Below, in pieces: positions 20,051-34,200 of a stretch of DNA of 64,000 nucleotides. The stretch is taken from the NCBI GenBank assembly GCA_016165875.1, contig JABBOT010000009.1, positions 11,761,180 through 11,825,179 of the forward strand, read 5' to 3'. How positions within the stretch are numbered: position 1 is the first letter of the stretch; every line of letters begins with the position of its first letter. The notes below the pieces were generated by a model. It did not search any database, was not told the origin of the DNA, and saw only the letters and a list, made by a program, of their open reading frames with translations. The position numbers and the translations under genes were made by a program. The DNA is from Acanthopleura granulata (lineage: Eukaryota > Mollusca > Polyplacophora > Chitonida > Chitonidae).

Positions 20051-23000
20051 AAAATTTGAAATCCCTGGACTTCAATACTGCGAAATGTTATTTATAACAA
20101 TAGTTACATTGTTACTTAGTGAGAAACGGAGAAATATATGTTGTCAGTAACCCTCAAATTGTAGTCAAAAGCAAGGAATATAAATAATGAAATAAGAAAC
20201 ACAACTTAATCGGTCGTTGAGAATTATAGCCTGTTGTAACCCGGGATGAAGTGAAATGCACATTAGCGTCCAGTGAGAATCACGTAGCGTATATTACCGA
20301 GAACAGAAAGCCAATGAAATAAATAAATGACATCTATCCCAAGGAAAAGAGCGATTTATCACTGGCCTAATGAGCCTACAATATACGTGGTACGTGTGGA
20401 ACATACCTTGCCCTCTGTATCAAATGTATTATTTGCCTCTATCATCAGCTCTACACAGTGATAACATCAATGTATCAGCGTATCCGCTTGAATTTATTGT
20501 TATTTATATCCCATTGTATCAGAGGATTTCTAAATTTACCCTTGCGTATCTGATAACTGACTGTATTTAGTGACATTCTCACAGCCCTGCTCGTCTCGAG
20601 AGTTTTCAAGTAGTATATCGATCAAATTTCATGACCAGATCGCCAATGGCGGGTTACATGCACTTTTAGCAGACATAAACGTATAATATCGTAGTAAACA
20701 AGTACTCTCCAAGTAGTATTCATTTGATAATCTACATGTTCATAATCCAGTTCAACAGAGTGAGTGAGTGAATGCTTGAGGTTTCGCGTCGCACTTAACA
20801 GTTCTTCAGTCCTACGACGACGAGGAGTCCTTCTGGTGTATGCATACAATATTTCTTCTGGTGACAGGGAGAACCAGTGCCGCCAAAGTGCTGTCGCCAC
20901 TGATACCCAGTCACATTATACTGACACCGGGCCGACCGATGTCTTGTCGGTTCACCTCAGTTAGAGTTTTATTCAAACTGTTAATGCACAGGCTTAAATT
21001 GAAGCAACTTCTATACACACTCCATATATCGTTAAGGATTAAAGGAGAAGACCGGGAAAGCACTGGGCAATTTGTGGTAAAAGAGTATGGATCGAAGATT
21101 TAAAACCTACCTTCATTTTTTTTTTTTTGGCATTTTTTTTTTCAGTTCCGAGGCAAAAAATTTTAAGGTAGGTCATAACACACACTCAATGGTGGATAAT
21201 AAATACGGCCCTGTAAAAGGGGACGTAACTGTGAAAATAATTTTGATCAATCAGAACGTATAGTTATGTAAAGCCCGATTAGCGGATGTGGCATGAATCA
21301 GGTCCTCAATTAATTACCATTGTACCTTTTGAATGTACATAACGCGGGTCATATAGGCCCACACGGATGAGAATTCAATTCGATTAGGGATGGTTGGCTG
21401 CTGCCCCTTGTTTTGTTAGTGTACAAACAACAATGAAGAGCTGGCAGTCTGCCACAGTGTGCAGACTTTGGCTGCACAAGCAGCGCGTCGAATACAGGCG
21501 GGCTGGATGTCGCTAGAGGGCACAGGGCCCGATTCACGCCAGTCAGTCAGCATCGACTGGGTAAAATGTCGGCGCCCTCAGACAGCTTTATGAGCTTACG
21601 GCGATGAAGCATATGTTTCTTAGAGAGCGTCTAAAAATTATCGGATGGTATTTCTTAAATCTTCAAACCTTACTCTTTCCACTAGAATTTACGTTACACT
21701 TCTCCGGTCTTCTCTTGTAAGCACAATTAGGTTGTTCTTTTAAAATGAAGAGATGTTAATTGCAACTTAGTGGACATCGTAGATCTAGAATTATTCAAAA
21801 TGCTGTGTTGTCATCACCTATAGAACCAATCACATGAAAACAATGCAGAGGGCCAAAATCTCTGGGATGCAGAGTCCAAGAGAATAATCCTGGTCTATTT
21901 TTGAGCCACGCACTTATTAATTCTGGTAAAGCAAGTACGTTCAAAGGGATGACTGGGTGTCATCAGTTGTACCCGGGTCGTACGGATATGAGAGCGAGGG
22001 CGCATCAGTTGGTGTATGTACGAAACAAATATTTGCCATGTAAATATATAAATAGGGTACTTGCTATTGTGTCTGTTAGCAATATTCGTAATAATTGGTT
22101 AACCCTTATATAGAAGTGACTATAAATCAGCCAGATAAGTCAAAGCTGCAGCCTGTTTGACAATGCCTTTGTGTGACTAGTACGCCAAGCTCATGAGGTC
22201 GCTTAAGTATTAAATCCGTGATAAATCTGCAGCAAATCGGACAAATCTGCCGTTTTCTGTTTTAAGCATTGAAATGTCCTGTTGTTAACTCGTTGACAAA
22301 TGGTAGAAATCATAGCCGCTTAATTGTTCGTGATTCTGTACATTTTGTGAACATACATGGTGGTCCAACGTACTGCAGACAGCGAGGGAGGGGGAGGGGT
22401 GGAGTAAAGGTATTTCGTACGAGATGGGTAGGGGAGGAGAGTGTGTCAAAACTTCGGAATACCTACTTTATGGACTGCAATATATTGAGTAGGGGGTTTT
22501 GCTGGCTAAGGAGTGGGTTATGGATATGGGACATGGAGCTTGGAATCAGTTAAAGTACAGCTACACACCTGCCGGGGCGGAATAGTGCAGAAACCTTGGA
22601 TTATCTAACCTGATTTTCACTCTAACATCGCGATTAACATACAAATCAAGTCCGAAATTCGGTTGTCGGTAGATAATACTGTCTATTTATAGAAAAGAAA
22701 GTCCTAAAATAAATCCATTTCCTCTGCCAGACTTATTTAATTTAGTGTTATCTGTGTTTCATACTTGGTATCTACAAGTACATGTAGTTTAAACCAACTG
22801 GTCAGATTCAACCTATCTGGTCTGGTCTATCATGAAGCGTGTACGCCCAGAGTGGTATTTTAGTGCCTTGCAATTTCATTGGAATTTTTTATGTTTTCTA
22901 TAACTGTATCAGCTAGTAAAATGAATTTACAGCGGTTTTTCACTGAGTTTTTGTTGACAGTGAGACTCTTTTTCATTGAGGAACTTTTTAAGAAATCAGT

Positions 23001-24391
23001 TCATTCTGATACACATTCACATATATTTTCGAAGGAAAAATATTTCAACAATGACAAAACATTTTCAAGCAACCAAAATATTTCAACCGCGAGAAAAATA
23101 TTTCAAACCCTGTGAAAAATTGATATCGATTACAACAAAGTAATTTCGCACGTTAAATATATATTTCCTATGAAAAAATAACCGCCATGCTATCGAGCGC
23201 GTGCAGTAATCATACCACAAAAGTCATCTGGTTGGCCAGATTTAGTGTTATTCAGTCTATGCGACCATATACTTTCTTATACATGTGTATACCGTTCCAT
23301 TTATTTGTGACGGCTACTATGTACATTTATCACAACGCATCCCAACGCATCTACTAAAAAAAACTAAATTCTCCATTCTCTACGGTTAAATAAACAAGGG
23401 GTAAGCAGAGCAGACAGAGGTAGTCATTAATATTCAACGAGAGAGATAGCTGTAAACCTCGAATTTAAACTGAATTTCATTGAAGTTTCAAAATAGGATA
23501 GCACAGAAAGGCAACACATTTTCCAAAAAACAGGCAGAGAAGTAGAGAAAAAATAAGGAAGGAAATTGCAAAGTATGCATGTATGGAGAATCGTAAGCAC
23601 ATTGGCAGACAAGCCATAACAGTAGTTAAAAATGACGTTATTGCATGGAATCAAACTGGCTTTAAAATCCTAAGCACACTAAGCCGTTACTTTTCGTTAA
23701 TTTAGAAGATGAATAACATATTCTGATGTTTTACAATATTCAATGAGCTCCAAATTTTATGCAACTGATCATTTTTAAGATCTGTTTCATCAAAAATTAA
23801 TAATGTTGAGAACGTTACAGTGTATATTTAATTATGAACACGGCATCGGATCAATGCTTAAGTGTAGAATTAGAATAATTTGCATCGAGCGGATTAAAAA
23901 ATGATGGGGTTTTTGTTTTTGGGCGGGAGGGGGGGTTCTTCTGTTTTTGCGTCTGTATTCCCCCATGAGCGTCTGTCTCTCTCTCTGTTTGTTCTTTAAA
24001 GCTGTGTGGGCATCAGGTTTGTCCTTTGGCCCTTCCGTTCGCATGGACGTAGTCTCTCCCGTTACACTATCTACCTTTACAGATGATATCTGTCCTTCTG
24101 TCCGCCCGTCCGTACGTCTGTTGTCGCACTTACCACAGTGCGAAAGTGACATAAAATACTTAGCTTTGGGTATATGCTGCATCAGAGAAAATTGCGAGTA
24201 GCCAATCGAAAGCAGTTGTCATGGTTTGGGTATTGTCGAAGTCTTGTATAGGTACTGAAGTTTTGTGGATGCCGAATATATGCCAGTGCATGCCGAATTC
24301 AAGCGGGTTATTCAAGAGGTAATGCGCCTGCAGTCATTCCTGGATCCTGTTCACATGGAATACTGCCTCCGTTACAAAAAAAAAATGTATG

Positions 24392-24459
<68 letters not shown>

Positions 24460-24900
24460 CATATATATAATATAATAATATAAATATATTTGATATATAT
24501 ATAAATGAAGTTATTGTATTTTCACTAAAGGATACCATTTTTCAGAGGAGCTGCATGGAAATGCAATTTTATTTACAAACGAAATTCAACTAACACATTA
24601 AAACATGCCCATTTACAACAAAACATAATAGCTAAAACAAAGAATGGCACACAAACAAGAGGAAGACAAGGAAAACATATCGTAACATGAGAAATGCGTG
24701 TGACAGACAGTGGCGTTCTAACCACGCACGGGCTGCAAAGTAACATTCTTTTTACATGGTTGTTCGTGTGACACTGGTGCACCAACAGAGCATCCCAAAT
24801 CTAGTTACTGTGACCTATCTCTCTCTTTCTCTCCGTATCGGCTACACAGAGGATTGACCGATTTAATGAAAACAAAACCGGCATAGTTCAAAGGTATCTC
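20051..24900. other. Intergenic region between LINE and P450; repeats only
   Basis: I recognise no gene. It contains a SINE-like fragment near 20750-20960 in which 'gacgacgaggagtcct' resembles text at 46330-46350 and 43020-43035, a poly-T tract near 21119-21141, and the microsatellite at 24390-24456. Short open frames lack recognisable motifs. Confidence 0.6.
24390..24456. repeat. (TA)n(GT)n microsatellite
   Basis: About 10 TA units followed by about 22 GT units, the same compound type as at 2220-2297. Confidence 0.95.
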
Positions 24901-24910
24901 GCCAGGAGGA

Positions 24911-24918
24911 TATAAAAG
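24911..24918 (+). promoter_or_regulatory. TATA box of the P450 gene
   Basis: TATAAAAG lies 107 bases before the P450 start codon at 25018, leaving room for a 5' UTR of about 75 bases. The promoter may be intact even though the coding region is damaged. Confidence 0.6.
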
Positions 24919-25017
24919 TAGGGAGCCTCTTCCTGTCTGTATCTTAATTAAACGAGAGCGCGTCGCCTCCCGACAGGTCTAGATTAAGCACTTTGTTTTA
25001 CAAAACTGTTGCATACG

Positions 25018-28000
25018 ATGGCTGCCATGAATGCTTCCGTCTCAGTGGTTCCAGAAAATCTCAACAATGTACCAGTCGCTGTGGTTCTAGGATGCCTCCG
25101 AAATGTACCAGCTGTACTCCTTTATGTTTGCTTCGTGCTGCTTTACATGTAAGTGTACTGTTTTCCATTACATTTGATATTCATTTTACTTTGTCGTGCT
25201 ATTTAGCAAATACTTATTGGCGAGGAATTTGAATCAAAAAATGCAAGCTTTAGCTACAGCTTTCCAAAGAGAAAACGTTGACTGAAAAATTATTAGAGAA
25301 ATGTGAAATATTTTAAAAAAATACTTTTCTAAGTTTCAAGGAAAAAAATAAAAACCACTTTTTTACTGCAAACATTTTGTTTTAAACACTATATTCATCT
25401 ATACTCATTTCGAAACTCTTTTAATTGAATATTTCTTGATTATTTTTTTACCAGATACATTCGAGAAAAGTATTCCGTGTTTAAGCGGTTGCACATCCGG
25501 GACCCTAAACCTTCTCCACTGTTCGGGAATTCTCTGGAATTTAAATCCAAAATAGGTAGATGTTTTTTCTTTCCGATGTATAAGTGATTTGTGCATAATT
25601 CCAACGTCTGAAAATTAAAAAAAATATTCCTTTGGTTTCTAAGAAACAACTGACGTAAACACTGTCATTTAATATATTTATTTATTTATTTATTTGATTA
25701 ATGTTCAACAGAATATATATACATATATTCCAAAGTATATACTCCAGAATGTTTTACGTATGTGGGGGCAGTCAATTTCAAGCTTCAGAAAACTGAATTA
25801 ATATTTTGAATATTCATCCTTAGACATTGCGAGCACTGATTATTTAAGACGGTGATTTGAAAACATATTATGTAATTTTGTAATTCTTACTTTCAGTTTG
25901 TACTCGATGTATTCTGCGATTGGTATAAGCATTATGGAAAAGTTTACGCGTAAGCGTTAATTGTGTTTTGTCTGGAGAATTAAGAAACTTAAGTGCGTAA
26001 GATTAAATAGAGATGAAAGAAAAATGCTAATATGGTCCAAACCACGACAGATTATATTTTCGTTTGACAGTAAATCAAACATTCCGACAGTTACTGTTTT
26101 GTCCTTCTTTCACATGTTTTTCTTTTTTGTCCGTTTTGTTTTGAGTGAATGAACTGGATGTATGCTTTCATCAATCTGTCAGTCTCTCTACCTTTCAGCT
26201 TTTACGAAGGTCTCAGGCCAAGCCTGGTAGTATCGGAACCGGTAATGATGAAACGAATTCTGGGAAACGACTTCAATAAGTTTCAGGACAGAACGGTACG
26301 TTTGTGAAATTAGTATTATTTTTCTCCTCTGTACTGTTATCGGAAAATTAGTATTTTTAAAATTTCCTTTGCCATGTATAAAATGACTGATTTCATTGAG
26401 TAAGCCACGTATTAACGCCTTACTCAAGGATTTATTACTTGAAAGTTTCCTGGGTGAAGCATACAAATTGAACTGTACTTCAAGTCAAAGCCAAAGACAG
26501 TTTCAGAAGATCTCATAATGAAGATGTTTATTTTAATTTTATTTTTATTTTGGATTTGTTTTTAGGAATGCGTTCCATTTTTGTACTGACCAGACAACAT
26601 TAACGTTGTCAATGCTACTGGTTGCCAATGGAAACGAGAACGCGCTGTAGTTGCGTCATCGTTCAACTCTACTTCATTACGTGAAGTAAGCTGATGTTAA
26701 ATTTTTCAAATTTACATACTACTTAAAATGATGAAAAAGAAAATTTGTATAAAAATGTTTCACATAGACATTCTGAAGCAATTTTAAGCCCAAACTTTCT
26801 GTTAGTATTTTGGCGAACTGCATGACGTCATTAGTTTATCAGTTTGTTACTTGTTTTCAGATGGTTGGAGATGTGGTTAGTGTTGCTGACAGATTGATCA
26901 GTCTTCTGATTGGTCAGACCAGCAAACCTGTTAACACGGCCGAGTAAGTTTAGTACATGTATGTCTCAAAGTTTCTGTCGTAACATTTCATTTTATGCGA
27001 TTTTTCGTGATCAGCTTTCCAGCTTATATATTCCGTAGAATCAAAAATGCATGCCTTTCCTGAAAATGTAATGATACATACTTATTTCTTCCCAATGTGC
27101 ATTTATGATTTAGAATATTTACCCTTTTATATTTTCACGTTTATCATAGCTAGTTTCAATGTCTCATTGAAGGCAGACACTATTATCAATTAAATTTTAT
27201 CTCTGAACATCTATTCAGTGCTAGTGCATATGGAGGCATAGTTAGCATTACCCAAGCCAAATAAACGACCTGCAAGCAATCAACTAAAATTCTCTGGTTC
27301 TAACATTATATTAATAGTTGGAGTGATCGTTACGCTGTGGATTCCTTTGCACGTGCAGCGTTTGGATTTCCAGTGAACTCCCTAAAGAATGAGGAAGATT
27401 TACTCCTTAGATTCATGAGAGCTAACTTCCAACAAGGAGATATAGAAAACGGCTTGACCGGATTAAGCAGTAAGTCAACTTTTCTTCACGGGATTTCAAT
27501 CCCATTCTTCAAGTGATCAAAAATAATGTTCTTTTCGTGATCAAAAAATACTTCTCTCATAACTCTGATGGAATCTAATTTTAGGAGAAGTCCATTATTT
27601 TAAAACTATCCGCTTTATAACATTGCAGGATTGTTTCCCAGCTTGGTTCCGATTTTGAAGAAGTTTAACGGGGGTTACGAACGTCTGCACAACCAGCATT
27701 TGTCAAACGTTCAACTGTTAATTAAGGAGTGCAAGAAAAAATTTATGGTAAGAACTTTCTTGCATATGGAGGCGGCCAATATTTATTTATTTGTTTGTTT
27801 GTTTGTTTATTTATTTATTTGTTTTATTTTATTTTATTTTTTAGTTAATCAATTAGTTAATTAGCCAGTTAGTTTCTTTACATTTTCATTAATTTATTTA
27901 TTCATTTCCTTGGTGTTTTATGCCGTATTAAAGATTTTTCACATACGAACTCTCAAACAAAACCTTCCGAAGAAAATTTTATTCAGCATAGCTTATGAGG

Positions 28001-31000
28001 ACCCGGTCTTACAAACATCGATGAAGCCCTTGAAAATTCGAACTTCCAAAGACTTGGAGGTGCATGGAATTCGTATGCTTCCATTTCAACTAGAGTCCAT
28101 AACGGGCAGAGAGTTCTACATCCACCGTTGGTTCAGATCACTAGCTTTTGACCAGTAAGGTCACGTGATCGAAAATCGTTTGGAGGTTCACCAAGTGCCC
28201 TTACTTCCTGGAATCCTATATCTGATTGACAATCATGGATGGAACAAGTTTGAGGGCTAACAAAGCAAACAAATGCATATTTTCAAATTCGTCAGTGAAG
28301 TATGGAACACACCACACAGGACCATAAACCGAGCGTAGATGAATAGAAGAAAAAATAGCAACATGAAATCGGTGTTATTTGCGATCATTGCTACTCCTGA
28401 GAGTGTTACTCTGCATGTTGTAATCTTTTAGTTTGTATCAAATAAGTCATCGACAAAAATCCCATTCATTTCTCCGAATACAGATCGATAGAATGGCGAA
28501 GAAGAACTTGCTGACAAACTTGCTAGTGGCGTACAACGTGTACCAGGACGGGCAGAACAACGACTGTAAGCAAGGCCTGAGCGATGAAGAGCTTCTGTCC
28601 CAGGTTCACGGTTTGATGGGCGCTGGGTTCGGGAAGACCAACAACTTACTGACCTTTGCCCTCTACAATATGGCCAAATACTCGGATGTCCAGAAAAATG
28701 TTTTCCAGGAAATAGAGAAGACAGTTTCGGAAGTGGTGAGCAAAGCCTTTTAAAAGATTACATTTTCGATACGACACCAATGGACAACGGAGAACCTTGA
28801 AAATTTCAAATATTTAATAAACTGGTTTATTCAAAGCAATAGAAGAGTTACGTATATAAACCGAAGACAGTTCTTTGAGAATGATAAAAGCTGTGCCTTT
28901 CACATAACTCAGCTCTGACAACAGAGGAACTCGTGTAACTGGTAAGGGAGGGTTTTTAAATTGTTTATAATCTACGAATGAAAAAATTAGTTAACAGTCA
29001 ACTAAAACTTCGAAAACGAGTAGAAAATATCATATTAATTATGTACTTACTCTTAAAGATAAGAAATTATACTGAGTTTTGCTCAATTGTGGAGCTGTCT
29101 AGTTATATTTAATGAAACAAATAATTGACAAATCAGACAACAGCGAAAAGCAGCTCTATGTCAGGCGGGTTTGTCAAGTATATCTGGTGAACTGCAAAGG
29201 GTTCGTCCAGATTGATTCCATCATGCACCAGCAATCTTCACAGCTACCGCTTAGGCGAAACCTGGTTGAGTATGTCGTTAAATTCAATTCAAATGAAATA
29301 GGTCACTTCCGTGAACACATAAATGAATTTTGGCTCATTTTATTTCCAGGACACCATAGATTACGATTCATTAGCCCATCTGGAATACCTGGACACAGTT
29401 CTCTACGAGACTTTGCGAGTTTTGCCCATTGCTCCTGGGTGAGTGCGCTCCAATGCATCAGAATTTGCTCATGTCAATATAGGGAAGAACGGTGGTGATG
29501 CCGTTAACTCAGCTTAATGTCAAGTTTGTAGAATAAAATCCTATGCCCTGACAAAGACGAGCTGGCCATTTATCTCCAAAGTGGTCAAGTCTCTCTCTAA
29601 CATTTAACGGTGTGCTAATCTGGCTAAGTACTTCATCCCGAAGACAACACTAAGGATTTCTTTCTCAATTTTCTGTTTCATAACACTGGTTGAACCATAA
29701 AGTTGTATTTTTAGCCACAGAACCAGTTGTTAAGGGTTGAATATTTTGGGCGTCAATCGGTCCATATTTCAGTCATATCGTGGCGATTCTCCAAGAGAAT
29801 CAAAGCATTTTGCAATAAATAATGTTAGCGTGTGTATATAACTGAAAGTTTATGCTTTACAGAGTTACCCGAGTCTGTACTGAGAGTTGGGTCATCAATG
29901 ACGTCACAATTCCAAAGGGCATGGTAATCCGACTCATGTCATCACCCATGTACTCAGACCCGGAAATTTACCCCGATCCGGAGAAGTTCGACCCGGGAAG
30001 ATAACCTCGTTGCTTTTGAAGATGTTGTTAGGTTTAGATTCTGGCTCAAATCCAGATAATATTTAAAGTAACTTGATCCTTTGCATTGTTTGCATGTTAT
30101 ACAGCATAATGTTAAGTAATTCCAGACCGACATGATCTGATAAACTGCAACTAAAATCACTGCATATTTTCCCCTCATTCTGTTTATGCCATGGGTGGGG
30201 GTCGGGGTGGGATGTAAGTTGCTATAATTTACATGAATCCCTAAGTCAGGTAAAATGACACTGTTGCAATGAATCCAAGTTAGATCGAGTTAGGTTATTG
30301 GTCAGATTGCCAGTGAAGTGCGTTGTTACCAGTAAAGTGCGATTTACCCACTATAAAGAATGTGCACAATGGTGCATGCTTTCCTCGACCAGGTGAACCA
30401 GGTGATTACTAAACTGACGCTCGCTCTGTGTGTACCAGTATTACAGGTCTCGCGGGATAACACATGCAAATCCTGCACTGCACCTGGAACTCGATTACCT
30501 TCGGATGTCTTTCAGGTTTTCCCGCCCATAAACCTAACGAAGAATGAAGTGAAATCTTACACCAATTTGAGGAACACGACCTTGTTCAGCTTAATCAGCT
30601 TAATTTAATTAGTTGACAGGATAATATGATTGTCGGTTCTAACACTCAGATTGGTTGTCTTCCATAGGTTCACAGCCAGTGAGAAAGCTAAACGTCACCC
30701 GCAAACGTTCCTGGGAATGGGCTATGGGCCGCGGATGTGCCTGGGATGGAGATTGGGAATGATCCAAAATAAGGCCGCCATTGTTCGTCTTGTGCAGAAC
30801 TTCCAGATAGAACTGGCTCAAAAGGTAAATATAAAATAATTCCACATCCGCTAGGCTGATGTACATATATGGAGTAAAGCGCATATAAGCATTAACTGCA
30901 GAATTACTTCGAAAGTTTTCGTTATTTCTTTATTAAGTACAGAATTTTGCAGAAATAATTTTCAAAGCGCTGGTAGATTATAGGCTTACATATATCGTGA

Positions 31001-31213
31001 AGTGATATAAGGAAACCCCCATTAATTACAATAAGGTTGAAACATCTAAATAATAGTATGTATTATGCTTTGGTTTTATTAGATCAATGATGTTACATTT
31101 TTTGGAATGACATTTTTAAAATTTTCTGTTGGCATTAGGAACCTCTTAGCATCACCCTACGTCCTGTGCTCTGCCCGAAATATGGCGTCTGGATTGCTCT
31201 CAAACCGCTCTGA
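25018..31213 (+). pseudogene. Cytochrome P450, CYP3-clan-like, with three disabling lesions
   Basis: Exons: 25018-25148, 25455-25554/5, 25897-25949, 26199-26295, 26566-26685, 26861-26943, 27318-27469, 27629-27747, 28484-28735, 29350-29438, 29863-30000, 30668-30824, 31139-31213. If the lesions are ignored the reading is 522 codons, the normal P450 length. Visible motifs are an N-terminal hydrophobic anchor, C-helix WKRER, K-helix ETLR (389-392), a PxRF-like motif and the haem loop GYGPRMCLG with C469. Exon lengths and phases track vertebrate CYP3A genes, with exons 9 and 10 fused. Lesions: an extra G before the intron 2 donor gives a +1 frameshift; TGA at 26587-26589 in exon 5; the intron 11 donor reads AT at 30001-30002. 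The I-helix lacks the acid-Thr pair. A functional enzyme is unlikely unless these are assembly errors. Confidence 0.85.
27885..27945 (-). repeat. SINE-A tail fragment in P450 intron 8
   Basis: TTTATTTATT followed by 'ggtgttttatgccgtattaa' matches the reverse complement of the SINE-A 3' end. The open frame at 27910-28158 begins within it. Confidence 0.55.
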
Positions 31214-34200
31214 TTGGTTCCCAGAGCGATTTGCGGTTGTAAAATCTCATGGGATCGCTCTCACAGGCGACGCCTATCCCATGAACGGCTTCGTCAGGAA
31301 TTTTCATAACGAGACCGTCAACTTCAGATTAAAGAAGCAGACCGAGATCATCTGTTCAGTATTTTGTCCGAATTTTAAGGTGATCGAATGTTTCCAATGG
31401 ATACGGAATGACGGGTATTTTCTTGTTGTCAATATCCCGACGTGGTTTGAAATACTGTCGATGTTGTCACACCAAGCTTTTAAGGATAAAGGGAGAGAAA
31501 TCGGTTTTTTGCTTTCCCTGGGTTATCCCGCCTTTTGCATATAGGATTCCATACTCACTTAACATTCTGACTTGAAATTTAAATCATGGCCGTGCAGTAC
31601 GTGGAAGTTAGTCACGCTGACGTTGAGCTCCTTACAACTGTCCCCAAATCGACAGAACTTTCTAGAGTGGTGTATTTACACAACATGTAAGACTGGACGC
31701 CTGCTAGCAGTATTGGTTTTCGAGAGGAAAACTCGATGTCCTGATATTTGATGCTTTTCTGCATGTTTCACACTTATGAGTACTTCATAAAGAAACCCAT
31801 CCAAGGGAGATTACTATTATTAAGGTGTTACTAATCATTGATGTTAAGCATATTGGCGAAAAGCATAGGAAAAGTTGATACAAAAGCGCTTTTACGGATG
31901 TAGAGAGAGTACACGGGGTCATTTAAGACGTGGTTTTATTGTTATGGAGTCGGCCATTTGTAGGTATGGGCTCTGAAAATTGTCTGCATCTGTGCTAACC
32001 AAAACTAGAAATGGTTTCCTGTGTAAAATGACCGACTATTCTGCAGTACAAAATTACCTTTTCTCCGCTTCGATGAGCTCATGAGTTTTATTTTAACTCC
32101 ACTAAAAAAGTTATAAAGTCAACAAATCTGGTTCAAACAATGTAGAAAATGTCTGCAAGATTGTTTAAACTGTGGTAAGTTTGTGTTATGTTTTTGTTCT
32201 TGTATTTTGATGAGTTTCTTTACTTAACGATGTTTTCAGTAAATAAAGGTTAGCAAGTCGATCATCTGTGTTTTAATTTGTATCCGTATTTAGTTCTGAC
32301 ATGTTCAAACTTTTTAAAAAGAGACGGCATGTTCATTTATTTATGTTGACTGCTAATGGGATATAATTTTAGAAAAATGGAAGAGCTAATTGAACCATAC
32401 CCATTCTCCAACACCACTCAACTAGCATCAAGTGTCTTGGAGATTTCTGATCAAGAATCAAAGATAAAACGGTTGTGCTAGATTTGGAACTTTGAACTAT
32501 ACGTCAACCCAGGTACATTACGTCTCAGACATGTTAGATGGGTCCCAGAGAGCCTTGTTACCCAGCTGTAATCTATCTTGACTGGAAGTGGTAGTGACAT
32601 TCGCGTTCCAAACTTTTACCATAAGCGTAAAGTTAGGTTTCCTGATAGAAGATATGTAGTGGGAAAAATGAGCTTAAAAATCGGGTGCATCACAAGTTAC
32701 CCAACAAAGAGATGAATGGTTATCTCCCTTCCCTAAAAAAAAGTTTTCGTGATGCGCGAAGCGACTTCCTTTGTAACGAACTATATTATTATTAATTTTG
32801 AAATTCATGAGCAAGTGGTCACATTGCTAAATTTATATGAATCAAATAAGGACAAAAAATGAAGAAATAGGAAATAGTTCGGTAATTACGCATGGAGACT
32901 GGAATGTGATGATGGATCAGCAGCCAGATACCTATATCTAGAAGCACATAAATAATCCTAAGACTCGAAATATTATAAATTAAAGAAATCGTCTACAAGA
33001 ATACAAGGCAAATAAACTACACTGAGATACTGAGAGATATATCTGGAAAAACAAAAGTCGACTTCACAACAAATCCGACTTGATTTCTTTATAATTTTCG
33101 TCGACATTTTCGATATATTCTCAGATAGCACAATTATTCATGGCAGAGTTATAATCAAAATCCCTTGTGACAGTCATATCTTGTGAAAAATGTATCACAT
33201 AGCAACCCTCTAATCAAACGCCGTTGTGGTTGTAATTGTCATACACAGAGGAAATTGCACCACATGGTAACCGTCTATAATCAAATGCAGCAGTGTAGTT
33301 GTGATTTTCATTTGCTACGATCTGCCGCTGCGGTTACTTCTGTGGTAGCTTGGAATTCTTTGGAATTCTAAGGGTGTAAATTACGAGGTTCCACCCGGTG
33401 TCACAGGAAATCGGCCTCTTCGAAGCATTAGGGCACCTCATATAACAGTATATATCCCTACACACCAATCCCAACCACCATGTTGACATTTTATCAACGC
33501 TGTCTGATGTCAGTGTGGAGAAGAAAAGAAAATTATTGTTGTTGTTTGGTTGACAAATGCATCCCGGAGGCTAGATAAGCCTTCATGCCAAAAATGAAGG
33601 TATTTTAACTCACAGTATGTTGTAAGTAAAACGCTTCCTTTTCTCTTATTCTTTTGCCAGGGCACTGTTTTCTAATTTTATAACGTATATCAGGTTTTGG
33701 CACTTTATAATTCTGGGATACGTACCCCAAAGTCCTAAACATATGACATTTCAAGGAACAGAACAACATTTCTTTATAATAAATAATATATCATTTTATT
33801 ATCCAAAAATATGACACATTTGTAAAAAAAAAAAAAAAAAAAGAGGGGAAAGAAAACGAACACACACACGCCAGTTACAACGCCTGATTTCGTTAATAAA
33901 ACGTTGTTCACGATAAATCGAGGTAACTAATTTTATTTGGAAGTCATGCCCATTTTCAACACATATTATTGTAACTTAGTTGTTAAAGATTTTCCTTCAT
34001 CATCTAACCACAGATTTCTGGTTATAACAAAGATTGTAACTGAACATTAGAGACAATACACTTAATAGGCTAGAACGTAAAAAACGTTTCCCATTATCAG
34101 TATCAAATAAACGCTGTCACTATAGAAGAGATTGGATAAGGTTTTTCATTCATACCCATACCACAGTGGTTCCAGGCAAAATATTACATTTACAATGCAC

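Noticed and set aside
29112..29498. Open frame of 128 codons over P450 exon 10
   Set aside because: The P450 reading frame with the ETLR motif is a different frame, bounded by proper splice sites.
30001..30667. Possible U12-type AT-AC intron in the P450
   Set aside because: The donor ATAACCTCG does not match the U12 ATATCCTT consensus and the intron ends in AG, so a GT to AT mutation is simpler.
31107..31544. Open frame of 145 codons at the P450 3' end
   Set aside because: It overlaps the last P450 exon in another frame. The P450 frame continues in phase from exon 12 and stops at 31211-31213.
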